DNA of 64,000 nucleotides from Isoetes taiwanensis. Its lineage: Eukaryota; Streptophyta; Lycopodiopsida; Isoetales; Isoetaceae. Of this stretch, positions 50,030-60,851 are shown one piece after another. Position 1 is the stretch's first letter; every line of letters starts with the position of its first letter. The translations under genes were made by a program, and so were the position numbers. The notes beneath the pieces were generated by a model that saw only the letters and a program-made list of their open reading frames with translations, did no database searches and was not told where the DNA came from. The stretch is from NCBI GenBank assembly GCA_021234155.1, contig JAJEKV010000005.1:21622089-21686088 (forward strand). The letters run 5' to 3'.

Positions 50030-50690
50030 GCCTCAAGGACTTTCTTATCTAACCAATCTACACTATCTTGAGAGCCAACTCAGATCCACCACGTAAATAT
50101 CCGTGGAGTGTCTAGCATAATATCCTCTAGGCTGAACTTTTGTGGCACGCATGGCTCAAGATCAAACGGAATCCAAGCTCTCAAAAGATGACGCCGCGAT
50201 CATTTTCTATACTCCTTGCCAACCCCGATTGTTTGCACCTTTGATTGTTTGCCCTAAATCGCTTTTAAAAACAATGGGAACATGAATTGAAGGAAAAGTA
50301 GTACCATCCGGTCAAGCCATCGCGGGTACATATACCATGAAGATCGAGAAGAATAAATTGTGTTGAACTTTGTAAGCACTACATTGTGCTTACTACATAT
50401 GGAACCATTTGTTCTCAATTACGTAAGCCATCCGAAGAGGATGAAAGAAGTAGCCCCCGTGCTAAGGGCACAACCGTTTAACATTAGGTGGTTTAGAATT
50501 ATTCCTCGATGAAGCTCAATCCATTAGAAATGCTCACACTAAAAGTTCATGTGCTTGCCGGGCTTAAGGGCACAATGAAGATGGTGCCTTTCGAACATGA
50601 CCTTCTATTTTACACATATGTCACATAATGCCACATATACGAAAAGTTCTAGAATGTTCTAGAAAGTTTTAAAATATAAGAGAATCTTGG
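50030..50690 (-). other. possible upstream part of the B3 gene, otherwise no gene
   Basis: A protein-like minus-strand frame at 50,100-50,200 ends in a stop after FTWWI. It reopens as VGSQDSVDWLDKKVLEARHF in line with the B3 frame. The remainder (50,230-50,690) shows nothing I can name. Confidence 0.3.
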
Positions 50691-50696
50691 GTGAGC

Positions 50697-51590
50697 CTAA
50701 GGAATCCTTCTAGAAAATTGCATCGTTGTAGAAAGTTCTAGAATGAATGTTGCAGAGAATACACTTATTTTCTTCCCAAAGCATTTTGCTAGATGACCAA
50801 TTAAAATATTTTGGTTCAACCAACTCCACAATTCTCTTTGATTTTCGATGAACAAAACTTGTCCAAGAAGGCAAAGCCTCCACAACCTCGTAATGGCCAT
50901 AATGAAGAAATTAAAAAGACAGCTTAAGAGATTTAAAAAAGCGATGATTTTTGTCGCCAGATGTTGTGACTGTTTGATCATACAATCGATGCAAAGAAGA
51001 ACCCATAAAAATCTTGGCGCCAAAACGGAACAAGTTCATGAGTCATGAAGCTAAAACAACTGAAAGCATGGCGTTAAAAACCGCACCAAAGGATCTGATT
51101 TTTGGCATGTAGGAGCGTAAGAGAGGTCTGCTTTTTTGCAGATGGGTGTTCGTGAAGAACCCCCAGCCGATGTCGGGCAAGCTCAACCGCCTTTGTGATC
51201 CCTAAGCTCCGTGCTGAAGCCCATTTTCCTTTGCACCATGACATGCTCTACTTTGAAGACTTCCAAGGTAAACAAACCGGCGCTTTAGATACTTTTATCG
51301 CCATAGCAAATGTGAGCTATGTTCCAATTCCACTTTCCATGTATGGATCTCCAAACAAGGCCATCAACAGTGTGTAGCCACATAGTATCTCGCTTTTCAA
51401 AATCCTCATCAATGGGGTCGGCTTCATATGGAACTTGTGCAATTGAAACGCAAATTCCTCCACCATCATATATCGTAAAATCATCCAGACGCTTGGTGTA
51501 AAGTTGCAAGTTCAAGCATTGCCGCCGATTCCAACCTTGATGTTGATCTTTCAACTTCCATAGTGCCATTAGAATTACTTGTATACCCAA
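50697..51590 (-). pseudogene. unidentified coding-like sequence, multi-part
   Basis: Minus strand. At 51,590-51,285 a 101-codon frame has protein-like composition (DDFTIYDGGGICVSIAQVP, MWLHTVDGLVWRSIHGKW), with Trp and Gly spacing faintly like kelch or F-box-associated repeats. Further shifted pieces continue to about 51,180 (FTLEVFKVEHVMVQRKMGF). A 108-codon frame at 51,023-50,697 may be another part. I do not recognise the family. Confidence 0.35.
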
Positions 51591-51959
51591 AGATGAGATT
51601 TTAGATCATAACCTTCTTCCCCCGTATTGACGTGATCCAAAGCCCCCCAAAGCTCTCAAAGCCCCCAAAACCATTTTTCCGCAGCTCGCTTCAAGAGTCT
51701 AGATGAAGGAGGTAAACCTAGAATCCGGCCATCAGACGCCTGACAAGTTGGGCCGCAAGTCATATTAAACACTATAATGCTTCAAGCGGACAAAAGGTAA
51801 AAGTGTGGGATTTTTCTTGTGTTCTTGCACAAATTTTAAGGCTTTATCCCGTTTTTTCTCAAAGAACAATGATTGACAACAAGCCTATTGTCAAGTTACC
51901 TTCAAGGATTGTAAACTTGAACAACTAGATTTTGACACGCATAACGCTTTATAATGAAC

Positions 51960-52490
51960 AATTTATAGCGTAGCACATCTATCGCGGATGATGCATGCGC
52001 AGTGCAACACGCTTTAAATGAAGTCGCAGTTGGTCGCCGAGTCTTTTCGCATGTGCATCAATCGCATGTATTGAATTTGTAATCCTAAAACCATTAACCT
52101 TCATGTATAAAAAAATATACGCCACATGCACCACCCACGCCACATATACCGCATCGACGCGGTCATATACGCCACATATACATACCGACGCGGTCATATA
52201 CGCCACATGTAATGTATTGACGGTCATATAATGCACACATACGCCACATACCACACATATGTCATATATACGACGCCGCATGCGACGCCACGCCAGAACA
52301 TCCACCGGGCGCGACACCCGCCACCGCCGCCCACCGGGCGCAAGCGCCCACCGGGCGGTGTCGACGTCGCGACTACACGCCGATGCGACGCGGTTCCGCG
52401 ACGCGGACGCCGCTTTGACGCCACACGGGGATTTATTTTGCGACGCCACGCCGCATGCACGCCGCAGAAGCCCACGCCGCTAAATGTCCA
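51960..52490. repeat. right subterminal repeats of the CACTA element
   Basis: Repeats of (gac)gcggtcatatacgccacat(ata) at 52,135-52,265, then a G+C-rich block with gacgccg(c)atgcgacg words, including GCCGCATGCGACG at about 52,272. This mirrors the left end, which is G+C-rich outermost with short repeats inside. The 156-codon minus-strand frame here is an artefact. Confidence 0.75.
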
Positions 52491-52503
52491 TTCTCTTGTT
52501 GTG
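52475..52503 (-). repeat. right terminal inverted repeat of CACTA element
   Basis: Its complement begins CACAACAAGAGAATGG and continues into ACATTTAGCGGCG, pairing with the left end. The last element base is 52,503, just before the second TTC. Confidence 0.9.
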
Positions 52504-52506
52504 TTC
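52504..52506. repeat. target-site duplication TTC, right copy
   Basis: Second copy of the 3-bp duplication. The sequence continues as taccacgcctgtgggatatacccc, matching neighbouring repeat copies. Confidence 0.9.
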
Positions 52507-54375
52507 TACCACGCCTGTGGGATATACCCCCTAGTAACCAACTCCAAAAGATAAGAGACATTGGCGTGTTTGAACCCATGACCAAATGAACACTTATTTT
52601 GGCATTTCTAGGCCTATACCAACTCACCACGTACCGCCGGGCAAAACTTTTGCCGACATGATACTTTGTAGGCGTGGATTTAATCCCGCCTTTAGGAAGT
52701 CTAGGTCCTAGGGTCCTAGTGCCACTATCCTAGTCCCATTGATTTTTAAGACTTTGTTTAAGGTCCATACTTGACTAATCTTGTAATGCATCTAGCTAGT
52801 TTATCCCACGCTTTTGGGCAGCCCAAAGTGGAGGACACGATAGGCTTTTAAGTTCTACCACGATTTTCTGGGATCATCATCAGATACCCCTAGTAACCAA
52901 CTCCCAAAGATGAGAAACATTGGCAAGGTTTGAACCCATGACCAAATGGGCACTTATTTTGGCATTACTAGGCTTATATCAATTCACCACACATCCGTTG
53001 AGCAAAACTTTTGCTGTACATGCACACTTTGTAAGCAGGATTTAATCCCGCCTTAGGAAGTCTAGGTCCTAGGGGCAACTCTAGGGGCATGGCTTTTTTA
53101 GCCTCACCATCCTAGTGCCACCATCCTAGTCCCATTGATTTTTGAAGACGTTGTTTAAGGTCCATACTAGACTAATTTTGTATGCACTAGCTAGCTTATC
53201 CCACTCGCCTTTGGGCACCCAAAGTGAAGGACACGTGATAGGCTTTTAAGTTCTACCACGCTGGGGATATGAGGTCCATACTAGACTAATTTTGTACAGA
53301 CTAGCTAGCTTATCCCACTGACTTGCGGCACCCAAAGTGAAGGACACGTATAGGCTTTTAAGTTCTACCACGTCGGGGATATACCCCTAGTAACCAACTC
53401 CCAAAGATAAGAGACATTGGCAAGATTTGAACCCATGACCAAATGAACACTTATTTTGGCATTATTAGACCTATACCAACTCACCACACATCCGCTGGGC
53501 AAAACTTTTGCCACATGATACTTTGTAGGCGTGGATTTAATCCCGCCTTAGGAAGTCTAGGTCCTAAGGGCAACTCTAGGGGCATGGCTTTTTTAGCCTC
53601 ACCATCCTAGTGCCACCATCCTAGTCCCATTGATTTTTTAAGACTTTGTTTAAGGTCCATACTTGACTAATCGCGGTACGCATTCAAGCTAGCTTATCCA
53701 ACTGCCTTGCGGCAGCCAAAGTGAAGGACACGTATAGGCTTTTAAGTTCTACCACGTCGGGGATATACCCCTAGTAACCAACTTCCAAAGATAAGAGACA
53801 TTGGCAAGGTTTGAACCCATCACCAAATGGACACTTATTTCGGCATTACTAGGCCTATACCAACTCACCACATATCCGCTGGGCAAAACTTTTGCATGCA
53901 TATTTTTACTTTGTAGGCGTGGATTTAATCCCCCCCCTTTAGTGGAAGTCTAGGTCCTAGGGGCAACTCTAGGGGCATGGCTTTTTTAGCCTCACCATCC
54001 TAGTGCCACCATCCTAGTCCCATTGATTTTTTAAGACTTTGTTTAAGGTCCATACTAGACTAATCTTGTATGCATTAGCTAGTTTATACCATCGCCTTTG
54101 CGACATGCCCAAAGTGGAGGACACGTGATAGGCTTTTAAGTTCTACCACGCCGGGATCATCATCAGATACCCCTAGTAACCAACTCCCAAAGATAAGAGA
54201 CATTGGCAAGGTTTGAATCCATGACCAAATGAACACTTATTTTGGCATTACTAAGCCTATACCAACTCACCACACACCCGCTGGGCAAAACTTTTGCCAG
54301 ACATGCACACTTTGTAGGGTGGATTTAATCCCGCCTTTAGGAAGTCTAGGTCCTAAGGGCAACTCTAGGGGCATT
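52507..54375 (-). repeat. cluster of tRNA-like SINE-type repeats, ~380-400 bp each
   Basis: aggcttttaagttctaccacg recurs at 52,845, 53,241, 53,350, 53,727 and 54,130 (the 53,241-53,350 copy is an internal deletion). On the minus strand each unit has a tRNA-like head: an acceptor-like gcggatg/gcgggtg, a box-A-like tggtgagttggtatagg, and about 45 nt later a box-B-like gg(g/a)ttcaaacc. This arrangement is that of a tRNA-derived SINE with an RNA polymerase III promoter. In the last copy box B is at 54,210-54,220 and box A at about 54,256-54,272. The head-to-tail clustering is unusual for SINEs. No poly(A)-type tail is clear. Confidence 0.65.
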
Positions 54376-55330
54376 GCTTTTTCAAGAGCAGAGCTTATTC
54401 TTCCCCTTCTCCTGTTTGCAGCCGCAGAGCATTCGTAGCCTATTTGCACTTTTGTCCGGCGATCCCCTCGCGTTTTTAAGATTTTCGCAAATGAGAACAC
54501 CTAAAGAAGCAGCCTTTGATACCTTTTTTTGTAGGCCTTGCATTGCTTTGTTGTGCTTGCAATACTCTTTCTTTAAAATCCCAATGCAACCCATTGGCCA
54601 TAGTAGGCCATAGCCAAAGCCATAGCAGAGGTCCCTTAGCATGCATGCATGCAAAATCCGAATTGCAGCCATAGCATCGCCCCCTTCCCTCGCCTAAAAA
54701 CCTTTACAAAGAAGTGAGCGTGGGCTGGTGATTTTTCAATAAGACTAAAACCTTTACAAAGAAGTGAGCTGGATCGGTGATTTTTCATCAAGACTCCGAC
54801 AAAGGCGCCGCTAAAAAAAAAACCGTCGAATCCAAAGGACCAAGATAAGTTAAAAAAAATGAACGGGCAGGATTGCGCACAAACTATCCTAAAACTCCTT
54901 TAGTATTATATATAGATGATCACACTCAACTCTTTACCATATCAATTAGACTAACACACTAATATAGAGTCTTGAAAAATAAAGAACATGAAAAAAGTCT
55001 GCAAATCTAATTACAATGTTGCAAAACCAACCCGTTAGGGCATCTCATCGCAAATAGACCCTAACACACTAACATAGAGTCTTGAAAAATAAAAAACATG
55101 AAGAAAGTCTGCAAATTCAGAATTACAATGTTGCAAAAACCAACCCATTAGGGCATCTCATCATTTTTTTGAACATTTACACGTTTAACTTATGCCCAGC
55201 AAAGCAACGCTGGGCATCTTTACTAGTTTGCTAATATCGATAGGTGAAGACCACAATCAAAGACAATGATCCTCTAGCAACATTTTTAAGTTTGATAATC
55301 CCCGGCAGGTAAAGACCAAAATCAAAGAGA
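54376..55330. repeat. spacer with two tandem duplications
   Basis: aaaacctttacaaagaagtgagc occurs at about 54,696 and 54,747 (51-bp duplication). A ~111-bp unit (acacactaa(t/c)atagagtcttg ... gttagggcatctcatc) occurs at 54,954 and 55,065. gaccacaatcaaagacaatg and gaccaaaatcaaagagaact at 55,250 and 55,314 are a third, weaker pair. No gene recognised. Confidence 0.7.
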
Positions 55331-55331
55331 A

Positions 55332-56704
55332 CTACGGTCGAGCCGCCAAATTGTGCAAGAAGGCATAGCAGCATTCAAAATCAAGAAGACATTTTTTCTC
55401 ATCTTGTGGTGCAGGTTGCATTGATGATTTAAGAAAAGAGCACCATGTGGAGGTCTTCAAGTTGTAAGCAAAAGGTGGAAGTGTTCCAAAAGTGTCGCTC
55501 TTGTACCAAGAAGAGAATATGAGCCAATCTCCCACTAATTGCACTTTGAAGTCAGTGTCATCATCAACACACCAATTGTCCCCAAATGCATTCTCCTTGG
55601 TCAAACTTGCCAAGGGATTCCACATTCTATCTTCCACTACCAAACTCCATACTGCAAATCCCAAGTGTTCATCCCAAGTGGGAACAATGAGGCCCATCTT
55701 GTGATGTTTGAACATGCCAAGTAAGCGGACATCTGCGTACCCCATGTGTTCGTCATTGGCAAATTCAACGACATTGGAAACACTAGGAAGGGTAACATGG
55801 TACCAAGCCATGCAGGCCGCGTCATACGCTGCAACTGGGTACCCCGTCATTAGAGGATCAAAAAGGCTACATTTGAACAGCACTCTTGCATCATCAATTA
55901 CAGGCTGGTCATCATAATCAAAGCCTGGTCCAATTTGCCATATATCAAGTTGGGAATCATACTGTGCTACTGCATCGATGCTTCGAGGGCGGTACAACAA
56001 AAGACTATAGCTGCAATTTTTCACGTCATAGTCAAAAGCCATGGGAAGGTAGGCAAGACGAAAATCATCTCCAAAACAGGAGGGCGCCGGAGGCAACGCC
56101 TTCCACCGGGATTTGTGATAGGGTTTCCAACAATGAATGTACAACATTCTCAGATCCCTCTGTAAGTTTAGCAATGCACCAGGCCATTGGAGGAGTAGGC
56201 CCAGAGGGGGCTTAAGGTGGTATCATAAGGGCCAAAATGGCAATGACAAGACAAATACCTCTTTCTCCTTTGTCGCTTAAGACGCCAAAGTTGGGTGTGT
56301 GATGCTTTGGTTAAGTCTATATCTTCATTGGGATTCGCTGGGGCTTGAGTCCTTTCTCGCGACTACACCCCAAGCATCGCTTTTCTTCATCTTCAAGCAA
56401 TTGACTCCAAATTGTTACAAACCGGGCTGAGATAAAACTAGATCATACCACGATTTGCAAACACATCGCCTTTAAACATACTATGCAGATCAAGCTTTGC
56501 TAAGATCAAAAGCACTATATTGGTTCCCACAAAGCACTCAAGGTCTCCACATGCTTCCTCCATCTTTAAACAAGTGCTACCTATCAATACATCCACAAGT
56601 GGTCGCCAGCTATGCAATCTTTTTTTTTGACATGCGCCATTGCAAATTGTTTTTGATATTATTATAGTCGCTACATCATTATCGTGAAAAATTATGCAAT
56701 ACAA
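55332..56704 (-). pseudogene. F-box/kelch-type protein gene, N-terminal half damaged
   Basis: Minus strand. An F-box-like stretch (NIVLLILAKLDLHSMF) lies at about 56.5 kb and ends in TGA. Next, SHTQLWRLKRQRRKRYLS and SPLWAYSSNGLVHC lead in a second frame to about 56,170. TFIVGNPIT reads in a third. From WKALPPAPSCFGDDF onward one frame of about 260 codons runs to the stop at 55,332. Plant F-box-associated kelch features there are 'W..LPPAPSCF', SYSLLLYRPRSIDAVAQYDS and VWSLVVEDRMWNPL. There is no ATG directly before the long frame. F-box proteins recruit substrates to SCF ubiquitin ligases. The long intact 3' half with a shattered 5' half suggests a recent pseudogene or clustered assembly errors. 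Confidence 0.75.
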
Positions 56705-56709
56705 TGCAA

Positions 56710-58800
56710 TAACTTTTTATTGTAAAATTACTTTAGTGGCAAGGACAAAGGAGGAAATGCCAGTTGGTTTGCATCTCTTTTATTCAAAACAAGAACCATA
56801 AGAGAATTCGTTTATCATCAAAGTGTTCACTAAAAAACAGACGGTAGCTTACCAAAGTCACCAAGAGTTTCGTTGAATGATCTGTTTATTGCTTCAGCCT
56901 CTTCAAGTGGGATTTTTTACATAAACATTTCTTCAAAAAGAAATGAGATGTCATCAGACAATTCTATTGCTTTTGACAGGGTTTTGTGAATTGAATGCAC
57001 CTTGGGGTTGCATCATCCTCATCTTCTTGTAAGTCTTATGGTAAGGCTTCAACACGAGATGAAGAAATGTACCAAATAGATGCTAGGATAAAAATTAGAA
57101 TTGTTTAAGAACCCACAAACCTCAAAATTTTGCGGCATAAGATGGAAGCAAAAGGATTCCACCACGAATGGGCTTTCCAAAAGGGTGTGTTTTTAATGCC
57201 AGGTCTTAATGCGATCAAAGCTACCTCACCATGAATGGGCTTTCCAAAAAGGTGTGTTTTTTAAGGTAGGTCTTAATGCAATCAAAGCTACCCCAAAATA
57301 AAAAGCTACAACTACGTCAAAATAAAAAGTTACCTGCACAAAAATCCGCTTTACGCTTATGTGAGAATATCTTGAAACAAAATGCGCCCTCGAGCTCGAT
57401 CAGAGCAATCATGCCAGCTATAAACCAACATGAGAATCCTAAATTGTTCAGGAAGCTAGAAAAGCATGGTATAGAAAACAAAAAAAAAAATACCTGTCAA
57501 AATTTGGAAGAGCAGCCTCAACGCAAAAGTCAAAAACATCCCTGCTCATTGCAAATGATATGTGGCAAAGCATGAGTTAATTCCCGTGCATGTGGTGTAG
57601 ACAGCCAGCTGACCAACTCCACACGTATTGGCAATGTGAAGTAGTGCAGCAAATCTGGAAAAAGGGCATTAGAATGATTGAAGCCCCCCACATTCAATGA
57701 GTATGGCAGTAACAGGGGTTAAGCAAGGATGGCACTGGTGGGACCCTCAATTTCAAATGATAAATAGCCGAATTAGAAAAGCCAATATCATTTGGAACTA
57801 TTGTAGAGCATATATTTTACAGGGGATCTGGAGGATTCACACCAGAAAGAAATATCATGATCAAGAAGACACCCCGATAAACATTATACTTATTGAAATT
57901 TGGACTCACATAATTTCACTGCAGCAACAATGCATGAAAGTCCAGCCTTAAGAAATGAAGATCAAGCTTATGAGTGGACCCAACTTTGGTCTCCAATGTT
58001 CTGCAGCATAAATACAGAGGTAAAATGGAATTGGAGCCCACCAGGATAGTTGTTACAGGAGGAATTAATTTAAGAAAATGGAAGGATTAAATCATTGGTG
58101 ATTGTTAAAAAAAATGAAAGGATTACCTTTTTGGTTGTCTTTATTACAAAGATTCTGGCCGTTTGTTCCCAAGTGGCCTGAGCAAAAAGATGGACCTGAA
58201 TGCTTCAAATGACTAGCCAGATAAAAGGTGATTGAACTACTCCGATCTGCAATGGAAACAGTTAAAAAGCTAGTTGCTTGCGATTTGTGTAAACGTGAGG
58301 AGCCGACCAGTGTCAACGCATGTCTGCTAGGCTTGGGCTGAGATAATTTTCTCCCAGTTGCTACCATTAAAGTTTGCAAAAAAGGGGATAAGTCCTTTTG
58401 ATCAAAGTGCAGTACATACCTGTGCGTCTGAAAAAGCAGGCCGAAGCCCAGATGTGAACGTGGTGCGAAAAAAGTGCTGATAGACCAGATCAGTTAAGAG
58501 GAAAAGGAAGGAAGAAAAAAGCATGTCTTGGAGACTCTGGGCTTGCCGCGAGCTCAGCTGAACAGGGCCGGAAGATCCACATTGGCATACATTGGCATCC
58601 TCTAAGCAGCTAATTTTGCAGCAATGTGAGCTTTGCTTTTTCTGTGTTTTTATGTTATGTTGAACTGATTTCTAGTTTGCTGTGTGTTTCAGAACATTGG
58701 ACGAAGTCTTTTGTGAATTGCATCGTGGACGAATGTGCATCTAATTATTGAATTTGGGAGCAGAGCAGAGGATATGGCATGGGATTAACCCTTCATTCTT
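56710..58800. other. non-coding stretch with a 67-bp tandem duplication
   Basis: gaatgggctttccaaaa(a)gggtgtgttttt... starts at 57,166 and again at 57,233. Elsewhere only spurious short frames (57,276; 57,697; 58,092) without family signs. Confidence 0.6.
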
Positions 58801-59265
58801 TTCTCGGTGGCAATCACAGGAGCAAAACGCAGGAGCAATTTACAGGAGCATAGCCGGCCAAAATAGTTTTTGAAGCTGCTGATCCATTGCCACAAGCATC
58901 AGACGTCTTTTTACAGTGGAATTGCCGGCAAGTTGAACTCGACCTAAACCCTATTTTTTTTTTGTCCTTGGATTTTACAAAAGCTACAAGATATTTTCTT
59001 GGAGCAGAGCAGTTGGGACTCCATACCCATGAAAAGTAGAAAAAAAACTTACTTATGAATAATGCGTGTCCTTTCGGTTGTGCAGTATGGTTGGTTTGGA
59101 TTTCCAGCAAGGACTAACTAACAAGCCAAGGGCCCACCAATAATTGATTTACAAAATACTGTCGTGCATCCCGTTGATCATTAGTTCGCCCATATGCAAT
59201 ACTAAATTGTGAAGCCAACATGAAGCATATGCATTGTTGAATAATTACTTCTATTTACAGTACAA
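58800..59265. other. no supported gene
   Basis: A 98-codon minus-strand frame at 58,814-59,110 has no recognisable features. The short direct repeats caggagcaaaacgcaggagcaatttacaggagc occur at about 58,817-58,850. Confidence 0.3.
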
Positions 59266-59269
59266 TAAT

Positions 59270-60620
59270 GGATTGAATTAAATTGAATTTGTTTTTATCA
59301 TCCACGAAGACCAGTAGGCCTATGGGATTCAAACAAAGAGAGAGCTCAACGGGCATATTACTGCCGAGGATTAAAAAACCCTGCCCCGAAGAGTTTTTGA
59401 GGGAAAACACCTCAGTAGAAATAAGCTTGCTGACAAACGGTACAATGATAAATATCAATTTAAGTCTTGGAGGACACAAGAGGGTGCCATCACTTCCTGG
59501 AGATATGATCCCAGTATTCCCACTGAAGTTGTGTGTAGCATCACATGGAGCAAATGGCCATGCAAGATCAACTCATCATAGCGCCTCTAATAGATTCAAA
59601 TGTTGGGCGCTAAGCAAAGAGTATAGCACTCGCCCTCAATAACTCCCCACCTTGCAACATCGACCCTAATAGATTCAAATGCCGGGCGTTGCTAAAGAGT
59701 ATAGCACTCGCTCTCAATAACTCCCTAACCGGGCAATATCGATCCTCTCGCGGCTTTGGATCCATATAGCTATCTCAATGTGAAGTTTGGCGAAGCACCC
59801 GCGTAATGGACGCAATGAATGCGGCTTTTTTAGATGTAAATGTGTCCGGCAGATACTTTTATAGACCATGCTCAAGCATGGGATTGATTTGGCTCTTGTA
59901 ATGGGAGGCTATAGTATATCGGACCACATTCTCGAAGCATATGAGGCAATGGTCTAGCATCGCCTACTAAGAAATCGGTCCCCCGAAAAAAAGTATCCGA
60001 TAATGCACACCATGGACTTGACTCTAAGTGCCCTGTGCCGTAAAAGCCTTCTCGACCGCCCAAATTATTCTAGGTGGCAAGTGATACCACTGGTCCACCG
60101 AGATCCTGAACAAGTGCGAAGCCGCCCACCGAGATCCCCGAACAAGCGCGAAGACTGGGCCATAAAGCTCTGAGCCAGAGGCTATTGATCCGCATGCATG
60201 AGCTTTCCAACCTATTGTCACTCGTTGCTGGATAAAAGTGTCCCAGACTATGGTAGTATGGAATTCCACTCCTAGGTACTTGTAGGTGGGCACAACAGAA
60301 AGTGTCTAGAGCATCCAATTGCTACTGCATGTCGGCCAGGATATGAGCTAGGAGATCCACAACGTCAGCATAGATGAGATGCCAGACAATATGGTGCATG
60401 AACTAAGCCCCTACACCCTCTTGCTGAATAGGCCAACCCTCTAGTTGTTCAATATATAGGTTAAACAATGTTGGAGAGAGTGGGCATCCTTGGTAGACCC
60501 CAACGCCATTGTTTACAATTTGATCTGTTATTGGTATTAAGCACAATTTCATTAAAATGGGAAATTTCGTGATTCCAATTAGCAACGAAAATCTTTTTTG
60601 GTTCATTTTATGCCAATTTT
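59270..60620 (-). mobile_element. decayed LINE, reverse-transcriptase fragment to 3' tail
   Basis: Minus strand. GVYQGCPLSPTLFNLYIEQL (about 60.47 kb) is the RT region 'G..QG.PLSP.LFNLYI'. HLIYADVVDLLAHI follows at about 60.37 kb at the catalytic YADD position, here YADV, so the second aspartate is lost. TYKYLGVEFHTTIVWDTFI comes at about 60.26 kb, then GWKAHACGSIASGSELYGP. The element ends in the attc-type tail at 59,271. Stops and shifts are present. RT regions upstream of the PLSP block are missing, so it is 5' truncated. Two small duplications lie inside: a ~32-bp one at 60,095/60,127 and a 79-bp one at 59,587/59,666. Confidence 0.8.
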
Positions 60621-60851
60621 TTAAGCAATTATGGCGCCATTAAGAAAAAATATGCCTCTAAAGTGTCATTTATTGGCGCCATCAAAAAGACTAACACTGC
60701 ATATAAAGAAGCTAAAGAAACGTAACATCACAAAATTAGTTAAAATTTCCAAATTCATAGATTTGCAAATCAAAAAATTTTGCCCACAATGTGCAAGGAC
60801 TTGAAGGGAGTCTGCTTTACAAAAGTATTATTGTACAATTTAACATTATAA

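Larger units (their letters stand above)
11998..52503 (-). mobile_element. CACTA (En/Spm, CMC) DNA transposon, 40.5 kb
   Basis: The ends are inverted: CACAACAAGA... at 11,998 pairs with the complement of ...TCTTGTTGTG at 52,503. About 25 of the first 29 bases match, and both ends continue into an ATTTAGCG block like known plant CACTA termini. A TTC duplication flanks it. Both ends carry G+C-rich subterminal repeats. Inside are a TNPA-like gene and a tnp2 transposase with DUF4218 and DUF4216 regions, all on the minus strand, which sets the strand given. The terminus is CACAA rather than the canonical CACTA. At 40.5 kb it is very large for the class; a ~22-kb tandem array and apparent host-gene fragments account for the excess. 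With tnp2 broken it is probably non-autonomous now, though both ends look usable. Confidence 0.92.

Noticed and set aside
51979-52449. 156-codon frame at the right end
   Set aside because: It covers the right subterminal repeats and has no protein features.
52507-54375. True tRNA genes
   Set aside because: Box-A/B-like spacing exists, but the sequences do not fold into a plausible full cloverleaf by eye and are repeated inside a larger unit, so SINE-like is the better call.
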